Shown piece after piece: positions 32,710-40,723 of a stretch of 64,000 nt of DNA. The stretch comes from JACMRP01 sp047302465 (GTDB lineage: Bacteria; Bdellovibrionota; Bdellovibrionia; Bdellovibrionales; Bdellovibrionaceae). The position numbers and the translations under genes are program-made. Every line of letters begins with the position of its first letter. Positions within the stretch are counted from its first letter, which is position 1. The stretch lies in the NCBI RefSeq assembly GCF_047302465.1, contig NZ_CP178621.1, positions 186,001 to 250,000 of the forward strand, read 5' to 3'. The notes under the pieces are model-generated. The model was not told the DNA's origin, made no database searches, and saw only the letters and a list, made by a program, of their open reading frames with translations.

Positions 32710-34506
32710 ATGCGTATCTCATCGGAGTCATATTTCCGTTCTTTTGACTCTAAAGAACTTTTCTTCCGTACTTGGCAACCTAACGATATCAATTCTAAAA
32801 AAGCAGTTATCGTCATTCATCGCGGTCATGAGCATTCAGGACGTCTTCAAGAAATCGTAGATGGCTTGAATCTTTCAGACACTTGGATGTTTGCTTATGA
32901 TGGTCGCGGCCATGGTAAAACTGAGGGACCTCGTGGTTATGCCCCGGATTTCTCTTATCTTGTGAAGGATCTTGATACCTTTGCGAAATTTGTTTCGCAA
33001 AAGCACGGTATTCCAATGGAGAACATCACAGTTGTTGCGAATTCTGTAGGAGCTGTAGTGGCTTCTACTTGGGTGCATGATTATGCTCCTAGAATTCGTG
33101 CGATGGTGTTGGCAGCTCCTGCTTTCCGCGTGAAGCTTTATGTGCCATTTGCACTTCCTGGTTTGCGTCTTCTAAATCTTGTAAAAAACCCAGCGTTTAT
33201 TTCAAGTTACGTGAAATCGCGCATGCTGACTCACGATCCGGTCGAGGCTCGTCGTTACAATGAAGATCCACTGATCACTCGTGATATTTCAGTTAATATC
33301 TTGATCGGTCTTTTTGATGCTTCGACTCGTGTTTTGGCGGGAGCGGGCACAATCACGACTCCAACGATGGTCCTTTCTGCAGGAAAAGACTTTGTTGTTG
33401 AGGTAGGTGTTCAGAAGAAGTTCTTTGATGCTTTGGGAACTTCGAACAAATACATGAAGATCTTTAAAAACTTCTATCATGGCGTGTTTTATGAAAAAGG
33501 CCGTGAAGAAGGTTTCAAATTGGCAGGTGCTTTCATTCAAAATGCGATGAATAGTCCAGTAGATCGCCAGGATCTTTTGCAGTCTCATAAATCGGGTTCA
33601 ACAAAAGATACCTATGATCAATTGATGAAACCAGCGTCGTTACTAAAGGCGGTGAATTTCGGAATGCAAAAGCTCATGATGTCGACTGTGGGTCGTTTGA
33701 GCAATGGTGTCAGCATCGGTCTTAAAACCGGTTTTGATTCTGGTTTGTCTTTGGATTACATCTACGAAAATAAAGCTCGCGGAATCACGCCGCTGGGCCG
33801 TTTGATCGATTTCTTCTATATTAATGCTGTTGGTTGGAGAGGTATTCGCCTTCGCAAGGTCCACATGGAGTCTTTGTTAGAGAAATCGATCCTTGAGTTG
33901 CATGCGAAAAACCAACCAATTCGCATTTTGGATGTCGCTGGCGGTCCGGGCAGATATTTATTAGATATCGCTAATAGACATCGTGATAAGAATATTCAAA
34001 TCTTGGTTCGCGACAACGTCGAAGGCAACTTGGCTCATGGACGTAAGCTTGCACAAGGAATGAATCTTCAAAATGTGACCTACCAACAAGCTGATGCCTT
34101 TGCTGGTCAAAGCTTGAATGGTTATGCACCTAATATTGTTATCGTTTCTGGCTTCTTTGAGCTTTTCGGCAACAATGATTTGATTCGCCAGTGCGTGAAT
34201 CACATTGCGAACGAAAGTGCTCCGGGGGCGACGTTGCTTTACACAGGTCAGCCATATCATCCTCAACAAGAGATGATTGCGCGTACATTGCCAAATCGTG
34301 ATGGCGAGGCATGGGTCATGCGTCTTCGTTCTCAAGCAGAACAGGATGAAATTTTCCGCGCGGCTGGATTTGAAAAGCAAGATATGCAAATCGATCCGTA
34401 CGGTATCTTTACTGTTAGCAAAGCTCGTAAGACGGACCTATTGCAAACAACAAGTTCTAAGCAGATGGCTGCAGAGTCTATGACAGAACGACAGTTGGAA
34501 AGCTAA
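32710..34506 (+). CDS. Alpha/beta hydrolase fused to a SAM-dependent methyltransferase
   Basis: A 598-residue fusion. The first 280 residues are a serine hydrolase of the monoacylglycerol lipase type: oxyanion HRGHEHSGR, GRGHGKTEG, nucleophile Ser112 in ANSVG, acid in SAGKDF, base in NFYHGVF. Residues about 330-585 are a class I methyltransferase with the SAM-binding motif DVAGGPG at 408-414. This two-domain architecture recurs in proteobacteria beside CDP-alcohol phosphatidyltransferase and CdsA-like genes, as here, in clusters whose lipid product is not known. Strong GGAGGGG ribosome site. It probably cleaves an acyl chain and methylates a lipid or head group; this is inference. Confidence 0.9.
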   Translation: MRISSESYFRSFDSKELFFRTWQPNDINSKKAVIVIHRGHEHSGRLQEIVDGLNLSDTWMFAYDGRGHGKTEGPRGYAPDFSYLVKDLDTFAKFVSQKHGIPMENITVVANSVGAVVASTWVHDYAPRIRAMVLAAPAFRVKLYVPFALPGLRLLNLVKNPAFISSYVKSRMLTHDPVEARRYNEDPLITRDISVNILIGLFDASTRVLAGAGTITTPTMVLSAGKDFVVEVGVQKKFFDALGTSNKYMKIFKNFYHGVFYEKGREEGFKLAGAFIQNAMNSPVDRQDLLQSHKSGSTKDTYDQLMKPASLLKAVNFGMQKLMMSTVGRLSNGVSIGLKTGFDSGLSLDYIYENKARGITPLGRLIDFFYINAVGWRGIRLRKVHMESLLEKSILELHAKNQPIRILDVAGGPGRYLLDIANRHRDKNIQILVRDNVEGNLAHGRKLAQGMNLQNVTYQQADAFAGQSLNGYAPNIVIVSGFFELFGNNDLIRQCVNHIANESAPGATLLYTGQPYHPQQEMIARTLPNRDGEAWVMRLRSQAEQDEIFRAAGFEKQDMQIDPYGIFTVSKARKTDLLQTTSSKQMAAESMTERQLES

Positions 34507-34519
34507 TTCGGGAGAGTTC

Positions 34520-34876
34520 TTGAGATCTCAAGTGCTTTTGCCTTTAAGTCTAAGTTTAGTAGCGGCGGTCTGTGGGGCCGCCGCTAATTTATTTTATAAA
34601 AAGGCAGCAACGCGCTTTTTGGAAGTGCCTGTTTGGCAAAATGGACCGCTGTTCTTGGGTCTTTTGTGTTTCACGTTGGTTTTGGTTCTTTTTATTTCAG
34701 CTTTTCGAATGGGTGGGGAGTTGCTGGTGGTTTATCCGGCATATGCTACTACTTATATTTGGGCTTTGGTTTTTGCGGCGAAATTTGGAGATGAGTCGAT
34801 CTCGCTTTGGCAGTATGTGGGTGTGGGATTTATCATGTTGGGTGTTTCTTTTGTGGGTTTCGGAGCGCAAAAATGA
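34520..34876 (+). CDS. Small four-helix EmrE/EamA-like membrane protein
   Basis: A 118-residue protein with four hydrophobic helices and the small-multidrug-resistance fold pattern: LSLVAAVCGAAANLFYKKAATRF, then LVVYPAYATTYIWALVFAAKFGDE and a last helix ending GFGAQK. It starts at TTG with GGGAGAG just upstream, and its TGA overlaps the next start (ATGA). In this lipid cluster it could flip a lipid or its precursor across the membrane, as ArnE/ArnF do for undecaprenyl-linked sugars; that is inference from size and neighbours. The conserved membrane Glu of EmrE is not obvious. Confidence 0.8.
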   Translation: MRSQVLLPLSLSLVAAVCGAAANLFYKKAATRFLEVPVWQNGPLFLGLLCFTLVLVLFISAFRMGGELLVVYPAYATTYIWALVFAAKFGDESISLWQYVGVGFIMLGVSFVGFGAQK

Positions 34877-35820
34877 CGGACGGGTTTTTTACAATAGACC
34901 CTGGAGCTCAAAAGATTCTTTTGATCGTCTTGTCGATCTTGGTTTTTTTCACTGTTCTTTTTTATACTTGGAAACAATTTAAGCGTTTTGCTCTTTTAGA
35001 TGAAATGATCACTCGTACTCATTCGTGGTGGGCGATCTTTGTCCTATATATAGTCTTTTTCTGTATTCACCCTATGTTGGGGTATTTTGGATTAGCGGCG
35101 CTCGGGTTTGCGACCTTGAAAGAATTTTTCGATAAGTTTCCAGAATCAAAGCTGCCTCAGCGAGTACGCTTTCTTGCGTACATTTTTGTCCTCGTCCAGT
35201 TTGCACTGGCGAGTGCAAATCAGTTAGTGCCGGTCATTGGTTTGATTCCCATCGTCTATTTAACTTTGGTAACGATCTGGGTTCTTCTGTTTGAAAAACC
35301 TGAAGCTGTCATGACAGCTGTTCCGATATCTTTGTGGGGACTGCTTCTTTGTGTTTTTGGATTAAGCCATCTTTCGTTGTTGTTGGCGATGCCAAAGATC
35401 CCGGACTATGTCGGAACAACTTCTTCTTTGTTTCTGTATTATTTATTTCTGACTCAATTCAATGATGTTTTACAATTTTGTTGGGGAACGCTTCTAGGCA
35501 AACACAAAATTGCTCCGCAAATTTCTCCTAAGAAAACTTGGGAAGGATTCTTGGGAGCAGCAGTGACGACAACGGTATTGGCCTATCTCCTTAGAGACAT
35601 CACTCCTTTCAGCGTCACACAAAGTCTTGTTGTTGGTCTAGTGCTTGCGGTGACGGGATATTTTGGGGATCTCAATATATCCGCGATCAAACGTAATTTG
35701 AGTTTGAAAGATATGGGAAATGTGATTCCGGGGCACGGAGGCCTTTTGGATCGCATCGACTCAATCACGTTCTCATCGATCGTATATTTTTACCTGATTT
35801 TGTACTGGTTTTATAAATAG
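34873..35820 (+). CDS. CdsA-like phosphatidate cytidylyltransferase
   Basis: A 315-residue membrane enzyme with seven or eight helices. The C-terminal signature of CDP-diglyceride synthetase is complete: SAIKR, KDMGNVIPGHGG, LDRIDS. PKKTWEG, also typical, lies before it. The enzyme makes CDP-diacylglycerol from CTP and phosphatidic acid. The ATG at 34873 overlaps the previous stop. This is probably a second, cluster-specific CdsA paralogue, since housekeeping cdsA usually lies near uppS and dxr, which are not here. It supplies the CDP-lipid for the next gene. Confidence 0.92.
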   Translation: MTDGFFTIDPGAQKILLIVLSILVFFTVLFYTWKQFKRFALLDEMITRTHSWWAIFVLYIVFFCIHPMLGYFGLAALGFATLKEFFDKFPESKLPQRVRFLAYIFVLVQFALASANQLVPVIGLIPIVYLTLVTIWVLLFEKPEAVMTAVPISLWGLLLCVFGLSHLSLLLAMPKIPDYVGTTSSLFLYYLFLTQFNDVLQFCWGTLLGKHKIAPQISPKKTWEGFLGAAVTTTVLAYLLRDITPFSVTQSLVVGLVLAVTGYFGDLNISAIKRNLSLKDMGNVIPGHGGLLDRIDSITFSSIVYFYLILYWFYK

Positions 35821-35853
35821 GAACGGGTTCTAATAAGCCTTAGGAGATCAAGG

Positions 35854-36492
35854 ATGATTTCAACTTATTTGCTCAAGAAGAGATTTCAAAATCTTTTGCG
35901 TCCTCTTTCTAGAAATTTGCTAAATTCCGGAGTTACACCAAATCATGTGACCTTTGGAACCATGGTGATTTCGGTTGTCTTTGCCATCGTCATCGGAAGA
36001 ATGGCGAAAACTCCTGTCGTTTTTTGGTCTGTCCCAGTTTTTCTATTTGTGCGTATGGCTCTTAATGCCATTGATGGAATGATGGCCAAAGAAGGCAAAA
36101 TGGAATCGGCGTTGGGCGTTTTCTTAAACGAACTTGGCGATGTGGTTTCTGACGTTGCTTTGTTTTTCTCTTTCTGTGCGGTGAGCTCGGTACGATTAGA
36201 GCCGATGATCTTATTTGCGGTACTCGCGATGATTAGTGAAATGGCAGGAGTAGTCGCGGTTCAAACAGGAGCTTCTCGTAGATACGAAGGCCCCATGGGA
36301 AAAAGCGACAGAGCAGTTTTAATGGGATTGATCGCAGTTCTGATCGCGGTCGGCATTTCTTCTTCGTTGGTATTTGATATTATTTTAAACCTTGGTTCTT
36401 TGGCGCTTCTTATCACTATTGTGAACCGGGTTCGAAAAGGTCTTTTAGATTCGAAAAAAGTTAACAGTTTCAAGGAAGGTACTGGTTTATGA
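35854..36492 (+). CDS. CDP-alcohol phosphatidyltransferase with an altered motif
   Basis: A 212-residue membrane protein of the CDP-alcohol phosphatidyltransferase superfamily with about six helices. The active-site motif should read D-G-x2-A-R-x8-G-x3-D-x3-D. Here Asp74, Gly75, Ala78, Gly88 and Asp96 align, but the Arg is Lys79 and the third-last acidic position is Asn92 (FLNELGD); a further Asp100 follows. The enzymes join an alcohol such as inositol phosphate, serine or glycerol phosphate to a phosphatidyl group. The changed metal site may mean a different substrate, or Asp100 may compensate. It overlaps the next gene by four bases (ATGA). Confidence 0.88.
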   Translation: MISTYLLKKRFQNLLRPLSRNLLNSGVTPNHVTFGTMVISVVFAIVIGRMAKTPVVFWSVPVFLFVRMALNAIDGMMAKEGKMESALGVFLNELGDVVSDVALFFSFCAVSSVRLEPMILFAVLAMISEMAGVVAVQTGASRRYEGPMGKSDRAVLMGLIAVLIAVGISSSLVFDIILNLGSLALLITIVNRVRKGLLDSKKVNSFKEGTGL

Positions 36493-38081
36493 AAAAGTTT
36501 ATAGCATTTGTATTTGTAGCAGCATGTTTTGGCGCTGCTATTTACTTCGCAAAAGGCGGAATGACGTCTTCTCATGAAATGGCATCTCGTATGCCGGACG
36601 CTGTCGGTGTTGCTGGCCAGCAACAGGTGATTGATCAAATGAATCAAATCATTCTTTCAATTAAAGACAAGTCTCAGGTAAAGGCCGCTGCGCAAAAGAT
36701 CGCTGAGATGGCAAAGCAAGAAAATGCAAAAGCATTTCCAGGCGTGCAAATGTACGGAGCAGTTGCGAGCTTAGTTCCAGATCTTGAAGGTATCGTTTTC
36801 CGTTGCCGCGCTTTTGTGGAAACTTCTGACTGGCTTCACATGAGCTGGCTCTTTGGGCTTCGTGACTTTAGCTATAATGACTACCTCTATGGTCCACATG
36901 TCAAAGCGGCCTTTGACTTCATCACTTATCCAAGTGAAAAAGCGGGCCCTTCGTTTGCTAAATTTTCAGATTTCCAAGATTTTGCGTTAGCGACGCTTGC
37001 TCCGAAGTTGGAAAAAATCGTAGCGGCATCTGCTGAATTAGAAAAACTTCCTTCTGCTAATTTCGAATTTATGTTCGACAGAACTATTTTGGTAGGACAA
37101 GGACCTGGTCTTCGTTTCTTAGATCCAGAAGAAGCTAAAAAACTTTTCACTAAGCCGTACCACTATACAGTGACTTTCGTTCTACAAAGAGCTCTCGCAA
37201 CTATTTATTACGTGGGAGCAATGGACTTAGATGAATTACCAGTAGTCTTTAACCGCGTTATTCGCGCTACGACTATCAACACAGTTCGTGGTGACCTTCG
37301 TATCGGTGACCCTGCAAAAGGCGTAACTCCGAAAATGGTTTACGATGTTTTTGCTAGTACTAAGTCGTTCCTGGGATGGAGAAACAAAATCACTGTAAAT
37401 GGCAAAGAAGTGACTGCTCAAAGTCTTTTAGACCGTTCATTCTATTATGGTTTGACATCGTCTTATTACCAGCTTGCTGGTTATGTTTGTGGTTTGAAGT
37501 ATCCTTATGCTCGCACTCGCGGAACTATTCTTGAAATTGAACGCACAAAAGATTGCATGGCGTTCGATCAAGAAGGTGCTGGCTCTAATTACATGATCGC
37601 AAATGGCTCGCCGTATTTGTTCAACCCGAACGCGATGGTTTTGGATTTCAAACAAAAATATCACGCTCTTCGTGACCGCGTTCGCGCTTACTCAGCAGCT
37701 CAAAAAGGCGATTACGTAAGTATCGTCAGTGATGTGACTGGCCAATCTATTCGCGTAAATGTTAAAGCTTTCTTCAAAGCGGACGTTTCTCAGCGTGATT
37801 TCATGCCGACAGGTTATGCAAATGCACCTGCAAGCTCTGGTGTAGAAGGTATGCCTAATGTGAAGGCTTGGAACTACGATCATGGTAAACCAAACGCGTT
37901 CAAAGATTACAGCTTCGGTGGTTTCTTTGACCGCAGCCAAGTGAACAGCTCAGAGTCTTTGTACAAAGCAATGTCGACAGTGCTTTATACAGATGCGATT
38001 GCGCCGTTTGCATTGTGGGTAAGAGTGCCTTCAACGGCAAGATTCTTTATCCCTCCATCAGAGATCATCAACGCAAACTAA
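36489..38081 (+). CDS. Large exported protein of the lipid cluster, unknown function
   Basis: A 530-residue protein with an N-terminal signal or anchor helix (residues 4-22) and no family I recognise. The body is mostly alpha-helical to about residue 330, then mixed. Aromatic-rich stretches such as TSDWLHMSWLFGLRDFSYNDYLYGPHVKAAFDFITYPSEK and SFYYGLTSSYYQLAGYVCGLKYPY stand out. Three cysteines may form one disulphide. Its start overlaps the CDP-alcohol phosphatidyltransferase stop (ATGA), so it is translated with the lipid enzymes and may bind or carry the lipid in the periplasm. Codon use is like that of its neighbours. It is followed by a very strong terminator. Confidence 0.75.
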   Translation: MKKFIAFVFVAACFGAAIYFAKGGMTSSHEMASRMPDAVGVAGQQQVIDQMNQIILSIKDKSQVKAAAQKIAEMAKQENAKAFPGVQMYGAVASLVPDLEGIVFRCRAFVETSDWLHMSWLFGLRDFSYNDYLYGPHVKAAFDFITYPSEKAGPSFAKFSDFQDFALATLAPKLEKIVAASAELEKLPSANFEFMFDRTILVGQGPGLRFLDPEEAKKLFTKPYHYTVTFVLQRALATIYYVGAMDLDELPVVFNRVIRATTINTVRGDLRIGDPAKGVTPKMVYDVFASTKSFLGWRNKITVNGKEVTAQSLLDRSFYYGLTSSYYQLAGYVCGLKYPYARTRGTILEIERTKDCMAFDQEGAGSNYMIANGSPYLFNPNAMVLDFKQKYHALRDRVRAYSAAQKGDYVSIVSDVTGQSIRVNVKAFFKADVSQRDFMPTGYANAPASSGVEGMPNVKAWNYDHGKPNAFKDYSFGGFFDRSQVNSSESLYKAMSTVLYTDAIAPFALWVRVPSTARFFIPPSEIINAN

Positions 38082-38101
38082 GAGTTGATTTCAATAGAAA
38101 C

Positions 38102-38136
38102 AAAAAAGCCGGTTAGGGTGTCCTAACCGGCTTTTT
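38102..38136. terminator. Strong bidirectional terminator
   Basis: A-run, GCCGGTTAGG (38108-38117), loop GTGT, CCTAACCGGC (38122-38131), T-run. A ten-pair perfect stem between the convergent lipid cluster and the glycine-zipper gene. Confidence 0.95.
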
Positions 38137-38158
38137 CTTTTGGGTGGTTCTAGAAAAA

Positions 38159-39157
38159 CTAGAATTGAGTCACAGATAAGTATGGGTAGTCTTCTGGAGA
38201 AGTTACATTCACCAAAATATCCGAGTATGCACCGTAAGATTCAGCGCGGATATCGATAGCAACGATGCGCTCATTGCGATTGATGTATGAACCTACCACA
38301 GTGTTCGTGCCCAAAACTGGAGTGTTGGACAATTCATAGATAGGAAGACGTTGGTTGTAGTCTGTCACCAAAGCCGCTTCATGAAGTCTCACGTTGGCTC
38401 TTAAAACACGAAGTTCAATATTTGTCAGAGAAAGTGGTCTATGCAAAGTCAAACGGTACCAAGCTCCACCAGTTCTGCGAGTGATCGCATTAACTTGTAC
38501 AGAACCTTGATATTGACCATAGTTTGGTGGTGGAGGTGGAGGCGTCGGACGAATTGGACCAGGACGAACTGGTGGACGACCTGGGCGACCTGGTTGAGGA
38601 CGGCCTGGGCCTGGGTATCTTGGTGGACGATGACGATCTAAACCAGAGTTGTCATAGCGAACTTCGCTGTAGTTTGATTCATACCAAGAACCATCAGCAC
38701 GAGAACATGCGATACCAGTAGTTCTTTCCTGACGACCATAAAGGTTGATAGAGCTTTCATATTCACGGCAGTATTCGCCCGTGCGATAGTTGTAGCCTTC
38801 ACGAACTGCAGTGAATCTACCATGAGCGCCAGAACGAGAACCATAGCGAGCACCATCCCATTCAACCGATGAGCCGACGCGTTCATTATTCAGGCAATTT
38901 CTTTGCGCATCTTCTAATGCGCGGCGATCTGCCTCTTCCATATCGCGGCCAACTTGGCCACCAATCATAGAGCCTGCGATAGCACCGATAATAGTTGCAG
39001 CCGTTTTACCGCTGCCGCCACCGATTTGACTACCAATCACACCGCCGATAATTCCGCCAACGATATTGCCGACTTCTTCTTTGCCAGCATAAGCAGGGAC
39101 ACTTGTTTGCAGAACAGTAGCTGCGATCAGGGTTCCGAGGATTGCTTGTTTTTTCAT
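38159..39157 (-). CDS. Glycine-zipper surface-antigen-like envelope protein
   Basis: A 332-residue exported protein. After a signal peptide (VPAYA-G) a glycine-zipper double helix (GGIIGGVIGSQIGGGSGKTAATIIGAIAGSMIGGQVG) spans about residues 33-70, as in the 17-kDa surface antigen family. Residues 75-165 carry the family pattern with WDGARYGSRSGAHG and GEYCREYES. A Pro/Gly/Arg-rich linker (about 175-220) leads to a beta-rich C-terminal domain. The ATG at 39157 has GAAGGAGA upstream; an in-frame TTG at 39175 overlaps that site and is rejected. It is probably an outer-membrane associated protein; function unknown. Confidence 0.83.
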   Translation of the reverse strand: MKKQAILGTLIAATVLQTSVPAYAGKEEVGNIVGGIIGGVIGSQIGGGSGKTAATIIGAIAGSMIGGQVGRDMEEADRRALEDAQRNCLNNERVGSSVEWDGARYGSRSGAHGRFTAVREGYNYRTGEYCREYESSINLYGRQERTTGIACSRADGSWYESNYSEVRYDNSGLDRHRPPRYPGPGRPQPGRPGRPPVRPGPIRPTPPPPPPNYGQYQGSVQVNAITRRTGGAWYRLTLHRPLSLTNIELRVLRANVRLHEAALVTDYNQRLPIYELSNTPVLGTNTVVGSYINRNERIVAIDIRAESYGAYSDILVNVTSPEDYPYLSVTQF

Positions 39158-39181
39158 TTGAGTGGTCTCCTTCAAGAGAGT

Positions 39182-39210
39182 GATAAAAAGTTACCAAGCG
39201 TTTTCGTCAA
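39182..39210 (-). promoter_or_regulatory. Sigma-70 promoter of the glycine-zipper gene
   Basis: On the minus strand TTGACG, a 17-base spacer and TTTATC. Both boxes are near consensus, and the ribosome site and ATG follow within 25 bases. Confidence 0.5.
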
Positions 39211-39377
39211 TGGACTCTATTCCACAAATTGTGCCAAACAAAATGGGGCCAAAATGACCTAGGTACTTAATTAAACTTGAGAATTCCTCACAAGCGCTAT
39301 GAGTACGTTGCGACTCGGAAGCAGTTGCTAAATACTTGATTTATGAATAGATTTAAGAGAATTTCGATAGCTCATTT

Positions 39378-39454
39378 GGGGGGCTAGCTTAGTTGGTTAA
39401 AGCAGCCGGCTCATAACCGGCGGATCGGGGGTTCAAGTCCCTCGCCCCCTACCA
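39378..39454 (+). tRNA. tRNA with CAU anticodon (Ile2 or elongator Met)
   Basis: A complete 77-base tRNA with encoded CCA. Acceptor GGGGGGC pairs with GCCCCCT (the first pair is G-U), D stem GCTT/AAGC, anticodon stem GCCGG/CCGGC with loop CTCATAA, and T arm with TTCAAGT loop. The anticodon CAU is shared by Met tRNAs and by tRNA-Ile2, whose C34 is changed to lysidine. The TTAAAGC D-arm end and GGTTCAAGTCC T arm resemble Ile2 tRNAs somewhat more; it is not an initiator since the first pair forms. It lies between envelope and DUF1428 genes with no integration signs. Confidence 0.95.
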
Positions 39455-39520
39455 TCTTTCTCTCTTCTTTTTTTGCACTGGCTTTGGTTTTTTATTCGGT
39501 GTTTGTTACTGGCAGCACGG

Positions 39521-39554
39521 GACGCGAAAGTTGAGGCGTCGAGCCTCAACTTTC
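39521..39554. repeat. Repeat copy 1, with hairpin
   Basis: GACGC followed by GAAAGTTGAGGC, loop GTCGA, GCCTCAACTTTC: a perfect twelve-pair hairpin. The first 17 bases and most of the loop recur at 40096-40122 on the same strand. It lies 50 bases after the end of the minus-strand DUF1428 gene and could end its transcript. Confidence 0.7.
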
Positions 39555-39603
39555 TATGCGAGAGGCTCTTGCGCGCGATTCGGTATTCTTTATTTAGAAT
39601 TCT

Positions 39604-39966
39604 TTAGCCTTTTATTAGCGTTTTGAAGCCGCCGAAGGCCATTTTTGTTGCGTCGAAAGGCATTTTGAAATTTTCTGCGCCTGGCATTTCGCCGAACTCT
39701 TTGTGCACTTTTGCATTGACCTGTTTGCGATGAGCTTTCGATTTATATACGATAAAAGCGAATACTACCGTTTCATTTTTTTTCGTTTTACACATTTTCG
39801 GAAAGCCTATTCCGTAAGGGACTTTTACATCATCGGCTAAGCATTCGAAGTAGGCCAGTGCGCCGTGCTTCATCCAGGTTTTGCATCCTAGCTTGGCCAT
39901 TTTTTTATATGCGTTAACATTCTTTTTTGGAATCGGAATTACAAATCCATCTACGTAAGTGCTCAT
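39604..39966 (-). CDS. DUF1428 family protein, paralogue 1
   Basis: A 120-residue DUF1428 (YbaA-like) protein with a dimeric alpha/beta barrel fold of the ABM kind. Landmarks: YVDGFVIPIPKKNVNAYKKMAKLG, GALAYFECLADDV, FPKMCKTKKNETVVFAFIVYKSKAHR and MPFDATKMAFGGFK. The function is unknown; ABM folds often act in small-molecule oxidation or stress. Ribosome site AAGGAGA precedes the ATG. It is a close paralogue of the gene at 40224, to which it is divergent, and it lies between two copies of a DNA repeat. Confidence 0.9.
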   Translation of the reverse strand: MSTYVDGFVIPIPKKNVNAYKKMAKLGCKTWMKHGALAYFECLADDVKVPYGIGFPKMCKTKKNETVVFAFIVYKSKAHRKQVNAKVHKEFGEMPGAENFKMPFDATKMAFGGFKTLIKG

Positions 39967-40095
39967 ATATGTTCTCCTTAGGTTTAGTATCTAATAACTT
40001 AAAGTTTAAGAAAGGTCTTTCGCATAGCAATGTGCGGGTGAAGTCGTTATATTCTCCCTCCCATCTTTTTATTTTATTTTTTGCTCTGGCATCCC

Positions 40096-40122
40096 GACGC
40101 GAAAGTTGAGGCATCGAGACTC
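40096..40122. repeat. Repeat copy 2
   Basis: GACGCGAAAGTTGAGGC, then ATCGAG and CTC with two changes from copy 1 at 39521. It lacks the closing arm, so no hairpin forms. It lies in the 257-base gap between the divergent DUF1428 genes. Confidence 0.6.
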
Positions 40123-40223
40123 GCCCTTACTTTGCGCTACTCATCTGCTACTTTACATTACTTAAGTTCTTTCTAATTTAGAGAATCTCGGTCAGCCTTT
40201 CTTTTTAATAGGAGGTTTTTTAT

Positions 40224-40619
40224 ATGGCTCATTATGTAGATGGATTTGTTGTTCCCGTTCCTAAAAAGAATGTTGAGGCTTATCGCAAAGTCGCCAAGAT
40301 TGCTGGGAAGGTTTGGAAAGATCATGGGGCGCTTGAATATATTGAGTGCATTGCTGATGATGTGAAAAAGGGGAAGTGGACTTCGTTTCCGCAGAGTGTG
40401 AAGTTGAAACCTAATGAAATCGTTTTTTTCTCTTGGATCGTTTACAAGTCTCGTGCTCAAAGAGACAAAATTCTTAAAAAGGTTATGAAAGATCCGCGTA
40501 TCACCGAGCTTGGTGATGCGATGATGCCTTTTGATGGGAAGCGCATGATCTATGGTGGATTCAAACCCGTCGTCGAAGTGGCCAAAAAATCAAGCTCTGC
40601 CAGAGCAAAAAAACACTAA
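40224..40619 (+). CDS. DUF1428 family protein, paralogue 2
   Basis: A 131-residue DUF1428 protein with the same landmarks as its neighbour (YVDGFVVPVPKKNVEAYRKVAKIAGKVW, GALEYIECIADDV, FFSWIVYKSRAQRDK, MPFDGKRMIYGGFK) and a lysine-rich C-terminal tail. The strong GGAGG ribosome site precedes the ATG. The two copies diverge from a shared upstream region, which suggests duplication by inversion and possibly joint regulation. Function unknown. Confidence 0.9.
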   Translation: MAHYVDGFVVPVPKKNVEAYRKVAKIAGKVWKDHGALEYIECIADDVKKGKWTSFPQSVKLKPNEIVFFSWIVYKSRAQRDKILKKVMKDPRITELGDAMMPFDGKRMIYGGFKPVVEVAKKSSSARAKKH

Positions 40620-40627
40620 TATAAATG

Positions 40628-40660
40628 TGCAGTCATTTGACAAGAATGACTGCATGTTTT
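40628..40660 (+). terminator. Terminator after DUF1428 paralogue 2
   Basis: TGCAGTCATT, loop TGACAAG, AATGACTGCA, then TGTTTT. A perfect ten-pair stem with a short T-run. Confidence 0.7.
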
Positions 40661-40723
40661 GACTTCGATATCCTTGCGAATTAGCGTTTTCTCAAGAGTT
40701 CTTAAGCTCTCAGGAGAGAACCA

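Noticed and set aside
39378..40122. Possible integration site at the tRNA gene
   Set aside because: No second copy of the tRNA 3' end, no integrase and no foreign genes are visible nearby. The repeat at 39521/40096 does not match the tRNA.
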